DNA of 35,088 bases. Source: Zooshikella harenae. Its GTDB lineage: Bacteria; Pseudomonadota; Gammaproteobacteria; Pseudomonadales; Zooshikellaceae. Each line of letters starts with the position of its first letter. Within the stretch, counting starts at the first letter, position 1. The stretch lies in NCBI RefSeq assembly GCF_018837975.1, contig NZ_JAGSOY010000049.1, positions 1 to 35,088 on the forward strand. Direction: 5' to 3'. Below the pieces are notes generated by a model, which saw only the letters and a program-made list of their open reading frames with translations, ran no database searches and had not been told where the DNA came from. The position numbers and the translations under genes were made by a program. Below are positions 9,510 to 20,212 of this stretch, piece by piece.

Positions 9510-10196
9510 TTAAACACCAGCTGTTAGCAAGCCCTTTTCTGCAAAGGACAATACATCAGCGTTACCAACGATCAAATGATCTAACACCCGTACATCGATT
9601 AATTCTAGCGCAGCTTGCAGCTGTTCCGTTATATAACAATCTGACGGACTTGGTTCAGTATTACCACTTGGATGGTTATGTACCAGAATAACAGCTGCGG
9701 CATTAAGCAGTAAGGCCTGTTTAACCACTTCTCGCGGATAAACAGAAGCCGCACTTAACGTACCACGAAACAGCTCTTCAAAACTAATAATTTGATGCTG
9801 ACTATTCAAAAATAATACAGCAAACACTTCATGAGAATAGTGCCGTAATTTGCTTTGTACGTACCGCTTAGTTTGGGTTGAATTTTGTAAGCAGTTCCCT
9901 GTTGTCAACTGAGCTTCCAAATGTCGAGCAGCCATCTCTAAAACGGCTTGCAACAGCACATACTTGGCCGCACCCAAACCATGAGCTTGACAAAATTCCT
10001 CTTGTGTAGCTTCTAACAGTGGCCGTAAACCGCCAAATTCTGTAAGTAGCTCCCTGGCTAAGTCCACAGCTGTTTTACCTTTAACGCCAGTACGTAAAAA
10101 AATTGCTAATAGCTCTGCATCTGATAGCGCTTGAGCTCCCATTGTTAGCAAGCGCTCTCGTGGCCTTTCACTGCACGGCCAGTCCGTTATTGCCAT
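9510..10196 (-). CDS. radC: RadC family protein (JAB/MPN domain)
   Basis: The 228-residue protein has an N-terminal helix-hairpin-helix-like region (about 20-100) and a C-terminal JAB1/MPN domain with the metal-binding motif [14 protein letters not shown] and an upstream Glu in SFEELFRGT. RadC was linked to DNA repair in older work but its biochemical role is unsettled. It stands next to coaBC in divergent orientation and near rpmB, the order found across gammaproteobacteria. Length is normal. Confidence 0.95.
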   Translation of the reverse strand: MAITDWPCSERPRERLLTMGAQALSDAELLAIFLRTGVKGKTAVDLARELLTEFGGLRPLLEATQEEFCQAHGLGAAKYVLLQAVLEMAARHLEAQLTTGNCLQNSTQTKRYVQSKLRHYSHEVFAVLFLNSQHQIISFEELFRGTLSAASVYPREVVKQALLLNAAAVILVHNHPSGNTEPSPSDCYITEQLQAALELIDVRVLDHLIVGNADVLSFAEKGLLTAGV

Positions 10197-10380
10197 GATG
10201 TATCATTCACTCTTTATTAACGAATACGATTCCATTGAGTCCTGCTATGGTTTTTTCACAAAGGCCACTATAGACTGGTGACATCTTACAACTGCGCAGG
10301 GATTAGTATCTTAATGGGCTAATCTCAAAATTAATGCGAACAAATACCAGCTTCTACCGTTAAACCAGTCCAGAGTTACC

Positions 10381-11589
10381 ATGCATCAACTACAGAGTAA
10401 GAAGATTGTCCTGGGGATAACCGGCGGCATAGCTGCCTATAAATCGGCTGAGCTCGTTCGCCGACTTCGAGATGCTGGCGCTGAAGTCCGCGTTGTTATG
10501 AGTAAAGGGGCACAAGCCTTCATAACCCCTCTAACCTTCCAAGCACTATCCAGCCACCCTGTTCATACTGAGCTATTAACACCTGAAGCTGAAGCAGGTA
10601 TGAATCATATCGAGTTAGCACGCTGGGCTGACCTAGTGATTATTGCCCCTGCGACAGCAAACTGCTTATCCAGCCTGGCACAAGGTCGAGCAGATGACCT
10701 GTTAAGTACACTTTGTTTGGCGACTCAAGCACCACTCTGTATTGCCCCAGCGATGAACCAACAAATGTGGCAGCATGCAGCGACCCAACACAATCTGCAA
10801 TGTTTGATAGACCGCGGTGTGCGTTGCTTTGGTCCTGCTCAAGGTTTTCAAGCCTGTGGCGAAGTCGGCCCAGGCCGAATGTTAGAAGCAGCTGAAATAG
10901 CTCAATTATGTGCGGAACAATTCAGTATAAAAACACTGACTGGCCGCCATGTAGTCATTACTGCTGGTCCCACTCAAGAAGCCATTGATCCCGTGCGTTA
11001 CATATCCAATCACAGCTCTGGGAAAATGGGTTTTGCTTTGGCGCAGGCGGCTGTTGATGCAGGTGCTGATGTCACGCTAATCAGTGGTCCTGTTCAGTTA
11101 ACAACACCTGCAGGTGTTAAACGGATTGATGTAGATAGCGCAAATGCCATGCACCAAGCTGTTCAGGAACATATTGTCAACACTGCTATTTTCATTGGTT
11201 GTGCAGCCGTTGCTGACTATCGCCCCAAACAAATTGCCAGCCAAAAACTTAAAAAAGACCCGACCAATGTTGAACAAACAATGACATTAACGTTGGTCCG
11301 TAATCCAGACATTATTACCAATGTTGCCAATATGCAGCCAAAACCTTTTGTTGTTGGCTTTGCTGCAGAAACAGAAGCGCTTGAGCAGCACGCCAAAGAT
11401 AAACTTGCTCGCAAAAAGCTGGATATGATCATCGCCAACGATGTCAGTCAAAGCAATATTGGTTTTAACAGTGACCAAAATGCCGTTACTGTCTTTACCT
11501 CAACTGAGCGCATTTCGCTTGAACAAAATACCAAGTTTGCCTTGGCTAAACAGTTAATTTCCCTGATCCACAAACAACTCTCGTCGTAA
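10381..11589 (+). CDS. coaBC: Bifunctional phosphopantothenoylcysteine decarboxylase/synthetase
   Basis: The 402-residue fusion enzyme carries both activities. The N-terminal CoaC flavoprotein half (1-180) shows GMNHIELARW with the catalytic His, the APATANCLSSLA and APAMNQQMW motifs and the active-site Cys in FQACGEVGPGRM. The C-terminal CoaB half (about 188-402) shows NHSSGKMGFALA and the lysine-rich KLKKD. Together they convert 4'-phosphopantothenate and cysteine into 4'-phosphopantetheine, the substrate of CoaD encoded earlier in the window. dut follows 18 bases downstream and is probably co-transcribed. Confidence 0.98.
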   Translation: MHQLQSKKIVLGITGGIAAYKSAELVRRLRDAGAEVRVVMSKGAQAFITPLTFQALSSHPVHTELLTPEAEAGMNHIELARWADLVIIAPATANCLSSLAQGRADDLLSTLCLATQAPLCIAPAMNQQMWQHAATQHNLQCLIDRGVRCFGPAQGFQACGEVGPGRMLEAAEIAQLCAEQFSIKTLTGRHVVITAGPTQEAIDPVRYISNHSSGKMGFALAQAAVDAGADVTLISGPVQLTTPAGVKRIDVDSANAMHQAVQEHIVNTAIFIGCAAVADYRPKQIASQKLKKDPTNVEQTMTLTLVRNPDIITNVANMQPKPFVVGFAAETEALEQHAKDKLARKKLDMIIANDVSQSNIGFNSDQNAVTVFTSTERISLEQNTKFALAKQLISLIHKQLSS

Positions 11590-11607
11590 TTGTTAAGTTA
11601 AACTGCT

Positions 11608-12066
11608 ATGAAACCAATGTTACAAACTAAAATACTTGATGCGCGTATTGGCAAAGAATTTCCTTTACCTCACTACGCAACTGAAGGTTCTGCTGGTATG
11701 GATTTGCGTGCCTGCTTAGATGAGCCGCTCACGCTAGCCCCCGGCCAGACTGAACTCATTCCAACTGGTATGGCAATTCATATTGCTGATTCTGGATTAG
11801 CTGCAATGATTTTGCCTCGCTCAGGATTAGGGCATAAACATGGTATTGTGCTCGGAAACCTGGTGGGATTAATCGACTCAGATTATCAGGGCCAGCTCAT
11901 GATCTCTTGCTGGAACCGTGGCCAAGATAACTTCACTATTCAGCCAGGTGACCGCATTGCTCAGCTTGTACTGGTTCCTGTAGTGCAAGCTCAATGTGAG
12001 ATTGTGGAAGAGTTCCATTCTAGTGAACGAGGAGCTGGGGGATTCGGTCACTCAGGGAGGGAATAA
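11608..12066 (+). CDS. dut: Deoxyuridine 5'-triphosphate nucleotidohydrolase
   Basis: All five trimeric dUTPase motifs are readable in this 152-residue protein: [29 protein letters not shown] with the catalytic Asp, GDRIAQLV and the C-terminal GAGGFGHSG arm. The enzyme hydrolyses dUTP to dUMP and pyrophosphate, keeping uracil out of DNA and feeding thymidylate synthesis. It lies 18 bases after coaBC, the usual coaBC-dut pair. No strong Shine-Dalgarno is present, which fits translational coupling. An alternative start is Met4. Confidence 0.98.
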   Translation: MKPMLQTKILDARIGKEFPLPHYATEGSAGMDLRACLDEPLTLAPGQTELIPTGMAIHIADSGLAAMILPRSGLGHKHGIVLGNLVGLIDSDYQGQLMISCWNRGQDNFTIQPGDRIAQLVLVPVVQAQCEIVEEFHSSERGAGGFGHSGRE

Positions 12067-12274
12067 ATTTCTCTTTCCAAAAAACGTTTTTCTATCAAAA
12101 AAATCAACCTGTTGATGCAGTTGAAGCGCATAAATCACAAGGCACATCGTTTATATCAGGGCTGTGCATTGCATTAACAGGCTTTGAGCTTATCCTATTC
12201 ATAATCGCAATACCTAAAACGAAGCTGTAGCCTTGGCTTATTACACGTCTAGTTGCACTTTGTCTCTATAATTA

Positions 12275-12302
12275 TTTGCATACCCTTCGCTATAGGTATA
12301 GT
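12275..12302 (+). promoter_or_regulatory. Possible promoter of algC
   Basis: TTTGCA and TATAGT are spaced by 16 bases, about 35 bases before the algC start codon. The segment also includes the partly palindromic ATACCCTTCGCTATAGGTAT. Weak prediction. Confidence 0.3.
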
Positions 12303-12336
12303 CATGCCACTTTAGGCTTAGCTTAACGGGATAGTT

Positions 12337-14970
12337 ATGATTAAAAAGCGCCCCAAAAAAGAATCAGATAATAGTAAGCAGGCAGCCCCTAGCAAAGGAG
12401 CCTCCTCTCCACCCACTGATCATAAACCGGTCCGCCACTTTTTTATCATCAGCAGTTCAGGCGCAGTGCTGGGTGTATTACTGACATTAATTGTTGTTTT
12501 TCTATTCTATTATCTGGGTGGTAACAGCCAGTTCAAAGAGCAAATTATTGCTTCACAAGGGGCTCAATACCAACAGCAACTTAATCTACAAATTGCGGTG
12601 ATTGAACAGACTGTAAAGGGTCTAGGTAAAAATCTAGATATTATTGCAGCCCTTGAAGAAAAAGATCAGAGTAAACTACGCCAGCTTGAAAAAGCACTCA
12701 CTGCAACAGTGCCACATGCTGTTCAGGTAAGATTTCGTAAGCGGGATGATGATTCACTTCCGAGTGATGGCGCGGTACCAATGAACTATGCCGCTCGAGA
12801 CATGGCACGCAAGTCTGAGCGCGGCCAGCAAGTACCTGCCGAAATTCATAAAATTGAAGGCAAAACTTATGTCATTGCAGCTGCACGCATTAAACCTGAG
12901 CAGGGTCCCGTTCTGGGCGCCGTGATAACTGTTTTTGATTTATCTGTTTTAACCAGTGCCTTTCAGCCGATCCCAGCCAACCAGGGACAAGTCGCTTTAC
13001 AACAACAATTTAATGCTAACCAGCAGCCCCAAACTCAACTCACTTATGGACAAGCCACTAGTGGTGAAACAGCTATTCATCTACTAAGCAATAATTCATA
13101 TTGGCAGCTAAACTACACACCATCTGACTTAAGTGACAAACTGCCACTTTCCATACTATGGATTATTTTTGCTGCTATTGTTGCTCTGGCTTGTATAGCA
13201 GTTGCTACTTGGCTTGCAATGTCTATGCTGACTAAAGCAAGTAGAGCTGATGCAGCTTCATTAGTTTCTTTCTTAGAAGCACGTATTGCCAAAAAACGTA
13301 AGACAGTTAGCTTCCAGCTTGACTTATTCCATAACATTGCACTGAGTTTAGAACAATTACTTAAAGATCAATTTAAGCCAACAACAAATGTCACACCGAA
13401 GCCAGAAATTGATGATTCCGTAAAATCTACGCCACCAACTAGTGATAATATCGCTCCATCAACAGCATCTGTAGCAGATGAAATAAGCAACTTTAATTTC
13501 GCAGACCCACTTTTTCAGTCCACGGATATGCTTGATATTGAGGAACTTGATGAGGACGAAGAAGGGGCTGACAGCCAATCAGAGGATACTCAAGTGGAAG
13601 TGCCAGCAAGCATTTTTCGTGCATACGACATTCGAGGTGTTGTAGGAGACACTCTCACATATGAAACAGCCCAACTAATTGGACAAGCCGTAGGCTCAGA
13701 AGCACAAGCGCGTGGTGAAAAATGCGTAATAGTCGGTGCAGATGGACGCCTGTCCAGCCCTGAAATTAGTCACAAACTCATACAAGGTATTATTTCATCT
13801 GGTTGTGATGTCATCAATATTGGTATGGTGCCAACACCTGTCTTATATTTTGCCACCCACATTATTGATGAGTCCAACTCAGGTGTCATGGTTACTGGTA
13901 GCCACAACCCATCTAATTACAACGGATTTAAAACTGTTCTTGCAGGACAAACCCTTGCTAATGAAGATATACAACAGTTATATCAGCGGATAAAAGACAA
14001 TAATCTACAGCAAGGTCAAGGCTCTTTAATTGAAGTTGATGTTCTGGAAAGCTATGTCGAGCGTATTCGCAATGATATTGCTCTAGCCAAACCGCTTAAA
14101 GTTGTCGTAGATTGCGGTAATGGTGTGGGCGGTGTAATTGCACCTCGGCTGCTGGAAGAATTAGGTTGTAATGTTATTCCTCTGTATTGCGATGTGGATG
14201 GCAACTTCCCCAACCACCATCCCGATCCAGGTAAACCAGAAAACCTCAAAGACCTTATTGCTAAAGTAAAAGAAACTAATGCAGACTTAGGTCTAGGCTT
14301 TGATGGCGATGCTGACCGTGTAGGCGTCATTACCAATGAAGGTAAATTGATTTATCCTGATCGCCTGTTAATGTTATTTGCCAAAGATGTAGTTTCCCGG
14401 AACCCAGGTGCTGACATTATTTTTGATGTAAAATGTACCCGCAAACTCACAGGATTAATCAGCGGTTACGGTGGTCGTCCTATCATGTGGAAAACCGGGC
14501 ACTCGCTGATCAAAGCTAAAATGAAAGAAACTGGTGCGCTACTCGCCGGTGAGATGAGTGGTCATATTTTCTTTAAAGAACGCTGGTACGGCTTCGATGA
14601 TGGTATTTACAGTGCAGCGCGATTATTAGAAATACTATCTACCGAAACCCGCAATGCAGACCAAATATTTTCAGCATTTCCTGAAACAATCAGTACACCT
14701 GAAATCAATATCCAAGTGACGGATGAAAATAAATTTGCCTTAGTCGAGCAACTAGCGAAAAAGGGTAACTTTGGCAAAGGTACAATCACAGATATTGATG
14801 GGGTTCGAGTTGATTTTCCCGTGGGTTGGGGACTGGTAAGAGCATCAAACACCACACCTGTTTTAGTCTTACGCTTTGAAGCTGATACCGAAGCAAACCT
14901 GAAAAAAATAATGGCATTATTTAAAAAGCAATTGGTAGCCGTTGACTCAAATTTAGATATTCCATTCTAG
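12337..14970 (+). CDS. algC: Membrane-anchored phosphomannomutase/phosphoglucomutase
   Basis: An 877-residue protein made of two parts. Residues 1-424 hold a transmembrane helix at about 33-62, a periplasmic-type domain of roughly 200 residues, a second helix at about 268-296, a cytoplasmic helix and an acidic linker. Residues 425-877 are a complete AlgC: FRAYDIRG at the start, the phosphoserine loop TGSHNPSNYNG with Ser522, and the metal loop FDGDADRVG. The enzyme interconverts mannose-6-P/mannose-1-P and glucose-6-P/glucose-1-P for polysaccharide and LPS precursors. A long N-terminal extension is also annotated for some Pseudomonas AlgC proteins. A cytoplasmic start near residue 424 is possible but the extension is uninterrupted and coding-like. 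Confidence 0.93.
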   Translation: MIKKRPKKESDNSKQAAPSKGASSPPTDHKPVRHFFIISSSGAVLGVLLTLIVVFLFYYLGGNSQFKEQIIASQGAQYQQQLNLQIAVIEQTVKGLGKNLDIIAALEEKDQSKLRQLEKALTATVPHAVQVRFRKRDDDSLPSDGAVPMNYAARDMARKSERGQQVPAEIHKIEGKTYVIAAARIKPEQGPVLGAVITVFDLSVLTSAFQPIPANQGQVALQQQFNANQQPQTQLTYGQATSGETAIHLLSNNSYWQLNYTPSDLSDKLPLSILWIIFAAIVALACIAVATWLAMSMLTKASRADAASLVSFLEARIAKKRKTVSFQLDLFHNIALSLEQLLKDQFKPTTNVTPKPEIDDSVKSTPPTSDNIAPSTASVADEISNFNFADPLFQSTDMLDIEELDEDEEGADSQSEDTQVEVPASIFRAYDIRGVVGDTLTYETAQLIGQAVGSEAQARGEKCVIVGADGRLSSPEISHKLIQGIISSGCDVINIGMVPTPVLYFATHIIDESNSGVMVTGSHNPSNYNGFKTVLAGQTLANEDIQQLYQRIKDNNLQQGQGSLIEVDVLESYVERIRNDIALAKPLKVVVDCGNGVGGVIAPRLLEELGCNVIPLYCDVDGNFPNHHPDPGKPENLKDLIAKVKETNADLGLGFDGDADRVGVITNEGKLIYPDRLLMLFAKDVVSRNPGADIIFDVKCTRKLTGLISGYGGRPIMWKTGHSLIKAKMKETGALLAGEMSGHIFFKERWYGFDDGIYSAARLLEILSTETRNADQIFSAFPETISTPEINIQVTDENKFALVEQLAKKGNFGKGTITDIDGVRVDFPVGWGLVRASNTTPVLVLRFEADTEANLKKIMALFKKQLVAVDSNLDIPF

Positions 14971-14995
14971 CCTTAGTAACTGAACCCTTTAGTGG

Positions 14996-15036
14996 TTACC
15001 CCTGGTCAGCTAAACAATACAAAGTGCCAGGGGTAA
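14996..15036. repeat. 10-bp perfect inverted repeat between algC and argB
   Basis: TTACCCCTGG (14996-15005) and CCAGGGGTAA (15027-15036) are perfect inverted repeats with a 21-base spacer, starting 26 bases after the algC stop. No T-run follows, so it is either a weak transcript end or a protein-binding site ahead of argB. Confidence 0.55.
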
Positions 15037-15088
15037 ATAGCATATGGCAACAAAGGGTGTTAATGTCATTGACTTCAAATTAAACTTT

Positions 15089-15121
15089 TATACCCCAACA
15101 ATACCCATATTGAAGGGTATA
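15089..15121. repeat. TATACCC-ended inverted repeat upstream of argB
   Basis: TATACCC (15089-15095) and GGGTATA (15115-15121) flank a short AT-rich core. The right end read inward, TATACCCTTCA, is identical over 11 bases to the left end of the MITE-like element at 24090. The right arm also contains a TATACT hexamer that could be an argB -10 box. Confidence 0.4.
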
Positions 15122-15150
15122 CTACCAAGCACGTTAACCTTGGTTCTTGA

Positions 15151-16059
<909 letters not shown>

Positions 16060-16200
16060 TCTAGCATCAAGTATGCTGTTTCTTTTTATCCAAACACGAT
16101 TACACACAACAATAATCACGACATTGCAACGCTAAGCCACTTTTGACTACAAAGTTGAGCTTGGCAAGGATCGGCCATTCCGGGGGGAAGACTTGCCGCT

Positions 16201-16833
16201 ATGTCTACGACATCAGAACAATTACAGGTAATAATGGAAAGCACTCAAAAGCTATCGCGCAAAGAGCAAATACTGCAGGCGCTTGCGCATATGTTAGAGC
16301 ACAACCCCGGCTCTCGTATTACAACATCACGTCTAGCTAAAGAGGTTGGGGTCTCCGAAGCCGCACTTTACCGTCACTTTCCTAGCAAAGCTAAAATGTT
16401 CGAGGGGTTAATTATCTTTATTGAAGATACGATTTTTTCTCGTGTTAAGCTTATTTTGGCAGAGGAAAAATCAGCTATCCGTCGTTGTGAGCAAGTATTA
16501 ACACTACTATTGACGTTTACGGAAAAGAACCCTGGTATTACCCGAATACTGACAGGTGATGCCTTAATGGGTGAAACAGAAAGGCTACGTTCTCGCGTCA
16601 TTCAGCTTTTTGATCGATTGGAAACTCAAATCAAGCAAATTATTCGTGAAGCAGAAATAAGGGAAGGGTTACGTACTAATCTTACCCTCAATGGTGCAGC
16701 AAACTTACTCATGTCGGCAGCAGAAGGCCGAATTTCGCAATTTGTGCGGAGCGAGTTTAAACGAAGTCCTACAGACCTTTGGTCAGATCAGTGGCCTTTG
16801 TTGGTTATCGCCGTATTTCGTAAAAAGACATAA
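16201..16833 (+). CDS. slmA: Nucleoid occlusion factor SlmA (TetR family)
   Basis: The 210-residue protein has an N-terminal TetR-type helix-turn-helix with [13 protein letters not shown], nearly identical to SlmA, and matching C-terminal stretches such as [14 protein letters not shown] and [10 protein letters not shown]. SlmA binds chromosomal sites and blocks FtsZ assembly over the nucleoid. The internal Met12 (16234), preceded by CAGGTAATA, would give a 199-residue product nearly equal to E. coli SlmA (198) and may be the true start. It is convergent with the next gene, with only six bases between stops. Confidence 0.92.
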   Translation: MSTTSEQLQVIMESTQKLSRKEQILQALAHMLEHNPGSRITTSRLAKEVGVSEAALYRHFPSKAKMFEGLIIFIEDTIFSRVKLILAEEKSAIRRCEQVLTLLLTFTEKNPGITRILTGDALMGETERLRSRVIQLFDRLETQIKQIIREAEIREGLRTNLTLNGAANLLMSAAEGRISQFVRSEFKRSPTDLWSDQWPLLVIAVFRKKT

Positions 16834-16839
16834 ATTCAA

Positions 16840-17826
16840 TTAATCTGAACGAGAGAAGGGAATTGCTTTCCCTTCAATCTCCAATACCATTATATTGCTC
16901 TGATAGCCTTTGACTGGGTATCGCTTCTGCTCAGAGATTTGCTCAAGCGCTACTTTTCCCTGCTGATCAGTGACTTGCCGAGAGTTAACCGTTATTAACA
17001 GTGCCTGCTTTTCTGGCTTCCAGCTACCAATACTCAGTGTTCGCACACCTGATGGTGCATTAGCGACCCAGGTTAAACTCCCTTTCTGCGTTAAAATCAG
17101 TTCGTGCTTCATTTCACTGACTGCACCACTAATCCAGATGCCATGTAAGTCCTCTTTGGAAATATCCACAGGTTCAGGAACCTCTGGTGTCTCCTCCCCT
17201 GTCAACATCCGAAAGCGCTCTATATCTTTAGCAAACTTCTCTCTAACTTCTTCTTGTTCTTTACGGCGTCGCTCAATCTCTTTATCCAGCCGTTTGGTTT
17301 CCTCATCAAGCTGCTTGATATCATCCAAAATTCGTTTAGGTACTTGACGACCACTACGTTCGAAATTGGCAGCCTGCTCTTCTTTTTGGCCTTTGTTTTG
17401 CTGAGTGCGTCGTATATCACCTTCAATGGTTTTAATCTTGTCTTCAATTTCTGACACCTGGCGCCTCATAGCACGCTCAATATCATTCGTGGAGCTATAG
17501 AGGGTCAGCAAGGTCTTATCCCTTGCCTCTTGTTGTGCCCGCTGCTGTTCTAAAGCCTCGCGAATCAAGTCCTGCTGCTTTTTCTCAATTAGCTGCTCAG
17601 GGGTCAGCGCTTTAGGCACTTTCTCTAACACACGCCCTTTATCATCAATGACCGTGTAGCCTCCCTGAGCGGCCAAGTGCGGAGGGATACTGTTTGAAAT
17701 GACCAAATTACCGCTTTCATCCACAAAACGATAAAAACGAAGTGGCTCCGCGCCCCATGCCAAACCGGTCAGCAAGGAGCATGTTATAGCAAATATCAAA
17801 CCCCACTTAATATGACTTTGCATCAT
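16840..17826 (-). CDS. Exported DUF4124-type coiled-coil protein
   Basis: The start at 17826 is chosen because TTTAGGTT precedes it; an upstream GTG at 17844 has no ribosome binding site. The product (about 328 residues) has a signal peptide ending at about GLAWGAEP, then a DUF4124-like segment (FYRFVDESGNLVISNS), then a long charged coiled coil (about 85-215, rich in E, K, Q, R) and a C-terminal beta-rich domain. It is probably a periplasmic or envelope protein. Function unknown. Pseudomonas also has a hypothetical protein near pyrE. pyrE lies upstream on the same strand, 77 bases away. Confidence 0.8.
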   Translation of the reverse strand: MMQSHIKWGLIFAITCSLLTGLAWGAEPLRFYRFVDESGNLVISNSIPPHLAAQGGYTVIDDKGRVLEKVPKALTPEQLIEKKQQDLIREALEQQRAQQEARDKTLLTLYSSTNDIERAMRRQVSEIEDKIKTIEGDIRRTQQNKGQKEEQAANFERSGRQVPKRILDDIKQLDEETKRLDKEIERRRKEQEEVREKFAKDIERFRMLTGEETPEVPEPVDISKEDLHGIWISGAVSEMKHELILTQKGSLTWVANAPSGVRTLSIGSWKPEKQALLITVNSRQVTDQQGKVALEQISEQKRYPVKGYQSNIMVLEIEGKAIPFSRSD

Positions 17827-17903
17827 CACATAACCTAAACACACTACATTTTGATAGAGTTTTAAATAGTATTTACCCTTTACCGCTTATAGCCTCAATA
17901 CAC

Positions 17904-18548
17904 TTAAGCAACGCCATATTGCTGTCGATACTGCGCTACGGCTTCAGCATATTGCTTGAGGTTTTCATCACTTTTTATAAAGTCTAGTACTTGTTGTAGA
18001 TTAACAATACTAACAACAGGTATTTCAAATGTTTGCTCAACTTCCTGAATAGCAGAAAACTCACCTTTACCACGCTCTTGGCGGTCCAAAGCAACCAACA
18101 CCCCCGCTGGCTTAGCCCTTTGATCCTGAATAATCGCCATAGACTCGCGGATTGCAGTACCTGCCGTAATGACATCATCAATAATAACAACATTGCCTTG
18201 CAGTGCTGCCCCCACAAGCTGTCCACCTTCTCCATGTTGCTTGGCTTCTTTGCGATTAAAAGCAAACGGTGCTTCGCCATGACCTTGACTAGCCAGTGAA
18301 ATTGCTACACTGGTCACGAGAGGAATACCCTTATAAGCGGGTCCAAACAAAACGTCATAGTTAAGTTGAGCATTCAATAATGCTGCAGCATAAAAGCGGC
18401 CTAAATGCAGCATTGCTTCACCGGTTTTAAATAGGCCTGCATTAAAAAAATAAGGACTTTTCCGGCCAGACTTTAAGGTAAACTCACCAAAAGTTAAAAC
18501 CTTGTGCTCAATTGCAAATTTAATAAAATCGCGTTGGTAATTTTGCAT
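17904..18548 (-). CDS. pyrE: Orotate phosphoribosyltransferase
   Basis: The 214-residue enzyme has the PRPP-binding motif [13 protein letters not shown] and the [16 protein letters not shown] segment typical of PyrE. It joins orotate to PRPP to form orotidine monophosphate in pyrimidine synthesis. It is divergent from the crc homologue, exactly the pyrE/crc pair of Pseudomonas. Length is normal (213 in Pseudomonas). Confidence 0.98.
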   Translation of the reverse strand: MQNYQRDFIKFAIEHKVLTFGEFTLKSGRKSPYFFNAGLFKTGEAMLHLGRFYAAALLNAQLNYDVLFGPAYKGIPLVTSVAISLASQGHGEAPFAFNRKEAKQHGEGGQLVGAALQGNVVIIDDVITAGTAIRESMAIIQDQRAKPAGVLVALDRQERGKGEFSAIQEVEQTFEIPVVSIVNLQQVLDFIKSDENLKQYAEAVAQYRQQYGVA

Positions 18549-18631
18549 GTTAAAACCTAATTATTAACTATTAGGGTTCCACAGATGTTTAGCTCAGGTA
18601 TCATACACCCTCCTTCAGCAAGGGGCTATGT

Positions 18632-19417
18632 ATGAAGATTATTAGTTTCAATTTGGATGGTATCAGTCGTGCGTGTGAAAAAGGCTTTTTTGAGTGGCTA
18701 AAGCGACAGGATGCTGATGTTATTTGCCTGCAAAATATTCAGGAAAATGATGCCGAATTGACTGACCAGCGGATTTTCCCAAGCGATTACCTGCACTATT
18801 TTTTTTCTGCACAGCCTGGCCAACCTGGCGGCGTTGCTATTTATAGTCGAACCCCACCCAGAGCGATTATGTCAGGCCTTAACTTTCCCGAAGCCAATAC
18901 ATTTGGTGCCTACATCCAAGCTGACTTTGATCAATTGAGTATAGCCAGCATTTGGGTACCTGAATGCCATCAGTCAACAGAATTAAAAGCAGCTAAATAT
19001 AATTTTCTTGATGCCTATTTCCTGCAACTGGAAAAAATACAACGCAAACGCCGAGAATTTATTTTGTGTGGATCATGGGAAATAGCGCTAGATCATCATG
19101 ATGTTGCAAATATTGACAACAAACATACTCTCCCCGGTTACTTGCCAGAAGAGCGTAACTGGATGGAAGATGTACAACGACAGTTGGGACTTGTTGATGC
19201 CTACCGGGTTGTTGACCGTAGTAACGAGCAATATACCTACTGGCATAATGATGAAGCATTTGAACAAAATATTGGTTGGCGCTTTGATTACCCTTTAATT
19301 ACCCCCTCATTAAAATCACGTGTACTTAATGCAGGTATTTACCGAGGGCAACACTTTTCCAACCATGCGCCAGTCATTACCTACTATGACTGGGAACTGC
19401 CCAACGAACACTTTTAA
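18632..19417 (+). CDS. crc: Crc-type catabolite repression control protein
   Basis: A 261-residue member of the exonuclease III/EEP fold that aligns along its length with Pseudomonas Crc (259 residues): MKIISFNLDGI at the start, DVICLQN, QPGGVAIYSR, GWRFDYPLITP and a C-terminal YDWEL. Nuclease residues are altered: the metal-binding Glu of LQE is Asn here, GD-x-N is GSWEIA, and SDHAP is SNHAP. Crc is known to lack nuclease activity and to act with Hfq in repressing translation of catabolic mRNAs. The location beside pyrE supports the assignment. The start has a good AAGGGGCTATGT site. Confidence 0.92.
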   Translation: MKIISFNLDGISRACEKGFFEWLKRQDADVICLQNIQENDAELTDQRIFPSDYLHYFFSAQPGQPGGVAIYSRTPPRAIMSGLNFPEANTFGAYIQADFDQLSIASIWVPECHQSTELKAAKYNFLDAYFLQLEKIQRKRREFILCGSWEIALDHHDVANIDNKHTLPGYLPEERNWMEDVQRQLGLVDAYRVVDRSNEQYTYWHNDEAFEQNIGWRFDYPLITPSLKSRVLNAGIYRGQHFSNHAPVITYYDWELPNEHF

Positions 19418-19437
19418 TTTAATAGTATTTTATTAAG

Positions 19438-19467
19438 GCAGCGGTCTGCCAAACGGGCAGACCTGCT
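19438..19467. terminator. Bidirectional terminator between crc and rph
   Basis: GGTCTGCC (19443-19450) and GGCAGACC (19456-19463) form a perfect 8-bp GC-rich stem with a five-base loop, and flanking bases extend it. It stands between the convergent crc and rph stop codons. T-runs are weak on both sides, but AT-rich DNA follows on the minus strand. Confidence 0.7.
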
Positions 19468-19477
19468 CAATTCGCTA

Positions 19478-20212
19478 TTACTGCTGAGGCATAAACGCCC
19501 CTTCAAGCGCGTCACGCTGACAAGCAATCAACTGTTGAATACCTGTCTCTGCCAAATCCAACATTTGGTTCATTTCCTGACGAGAGAATGCAGCATCCTC
19601 CGCAGTCCCCTGAACTTCAATCAAGCCACCCTCTTCATTCATCACCACATTCATATCAGTTTGCGCATTTGAATCTTCAGCATAATCTAAATCAAGCACA
19701 GCTACGCCCTGATAAACGCCAACAGAAACAGCCGCTACAAAGTGTAACAGCGGATCAGTGGTAAGCAGTTTCTTTTGTTGCAGTGTTTGCAATGCATCAA
19801 TTAAAGCCACCATAGCGCCAGTAATGGATGCCGTACGTGTACCACCATCAGCCTGAATCACATCACAGTCTACATATATTGTGCGCTCACCCAACTTAGT
19901 AAGGTCTACAGCCGCTCTTAATGAACGTCCAATCAGACGTTGAATTTCCAGGGTACGCCCCCCTTGCTTGCCTCGTGCTGCTTCACGTGCCATACGCTCA
20001 CCAGTAGAACGAGGTAACATGCCATACTCGGCTGTTACCCAGCCTTTACCTGCACCTTTCAAAAAGCGAGGCACATTTTCTTCTACTGTCGCAGTACAGA
20101 TAACCTTGGTATCACCAAAGCTTACTAACACAGAACCTTCAGCATGCTTGGTATAGTTTCGGGTAATGGTCACTTCACGAAGCTGATCTGGAGTTCTACC
20201 ACTTGGACGCAT
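19478..20212 (-). CDS. rph: Ribonuclease PH
   Basis: The start is set at 20212, where [14 protein letters not shown] begins and the Shine-Dalgarno AAGGAAACACT precedes; a longer frame reaching 20254 has no support. The 244-residue product carries the RNase PH motifs [18 protein letters not shown] and [19 protein letters not shown]. It is a phosphate-dependent 3'-5' exoribonuclease that trims tRNA 3' ends and degrades structured RNA. It is convergent with crc and divergent from yicC, as in Pseudomonas. Confidence 0.97.
   Translation of the reverse strand: MRPSGRTPDQLREVTITRNYTKHAEGSVLVSFGDTKVICTATVEENVPRFLKGAGKGWVTAEYGMLPRSTGERMAREAARGKQGGRTLEIQRLIGRSLRAAVDLTKLGERTIYVDCDVIQADGGTRTASITGAMVALIDALQTLQQKKLLTTDPLLHFVAAVSVGVYQGVAVLDLDYAEDSNAQTDMNVVMNEEGGLIEVQGTAEDAAFSRQEMNQMLDLAETGIQQLIACQRDALEGAFMPQQ

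Noticed and set aside
14052-14336. 94-codon ORF antisense to algC
   Set aside because: Within the conserved mutase domain; Ser/Pro/Arg-rich composition is typical of antisense shadows.
17984-18280. 98-codon same-strand ORF inside pyrE
   Set aside because: Alternative frame of a well-conserved enzyme gene, without its own start signals.
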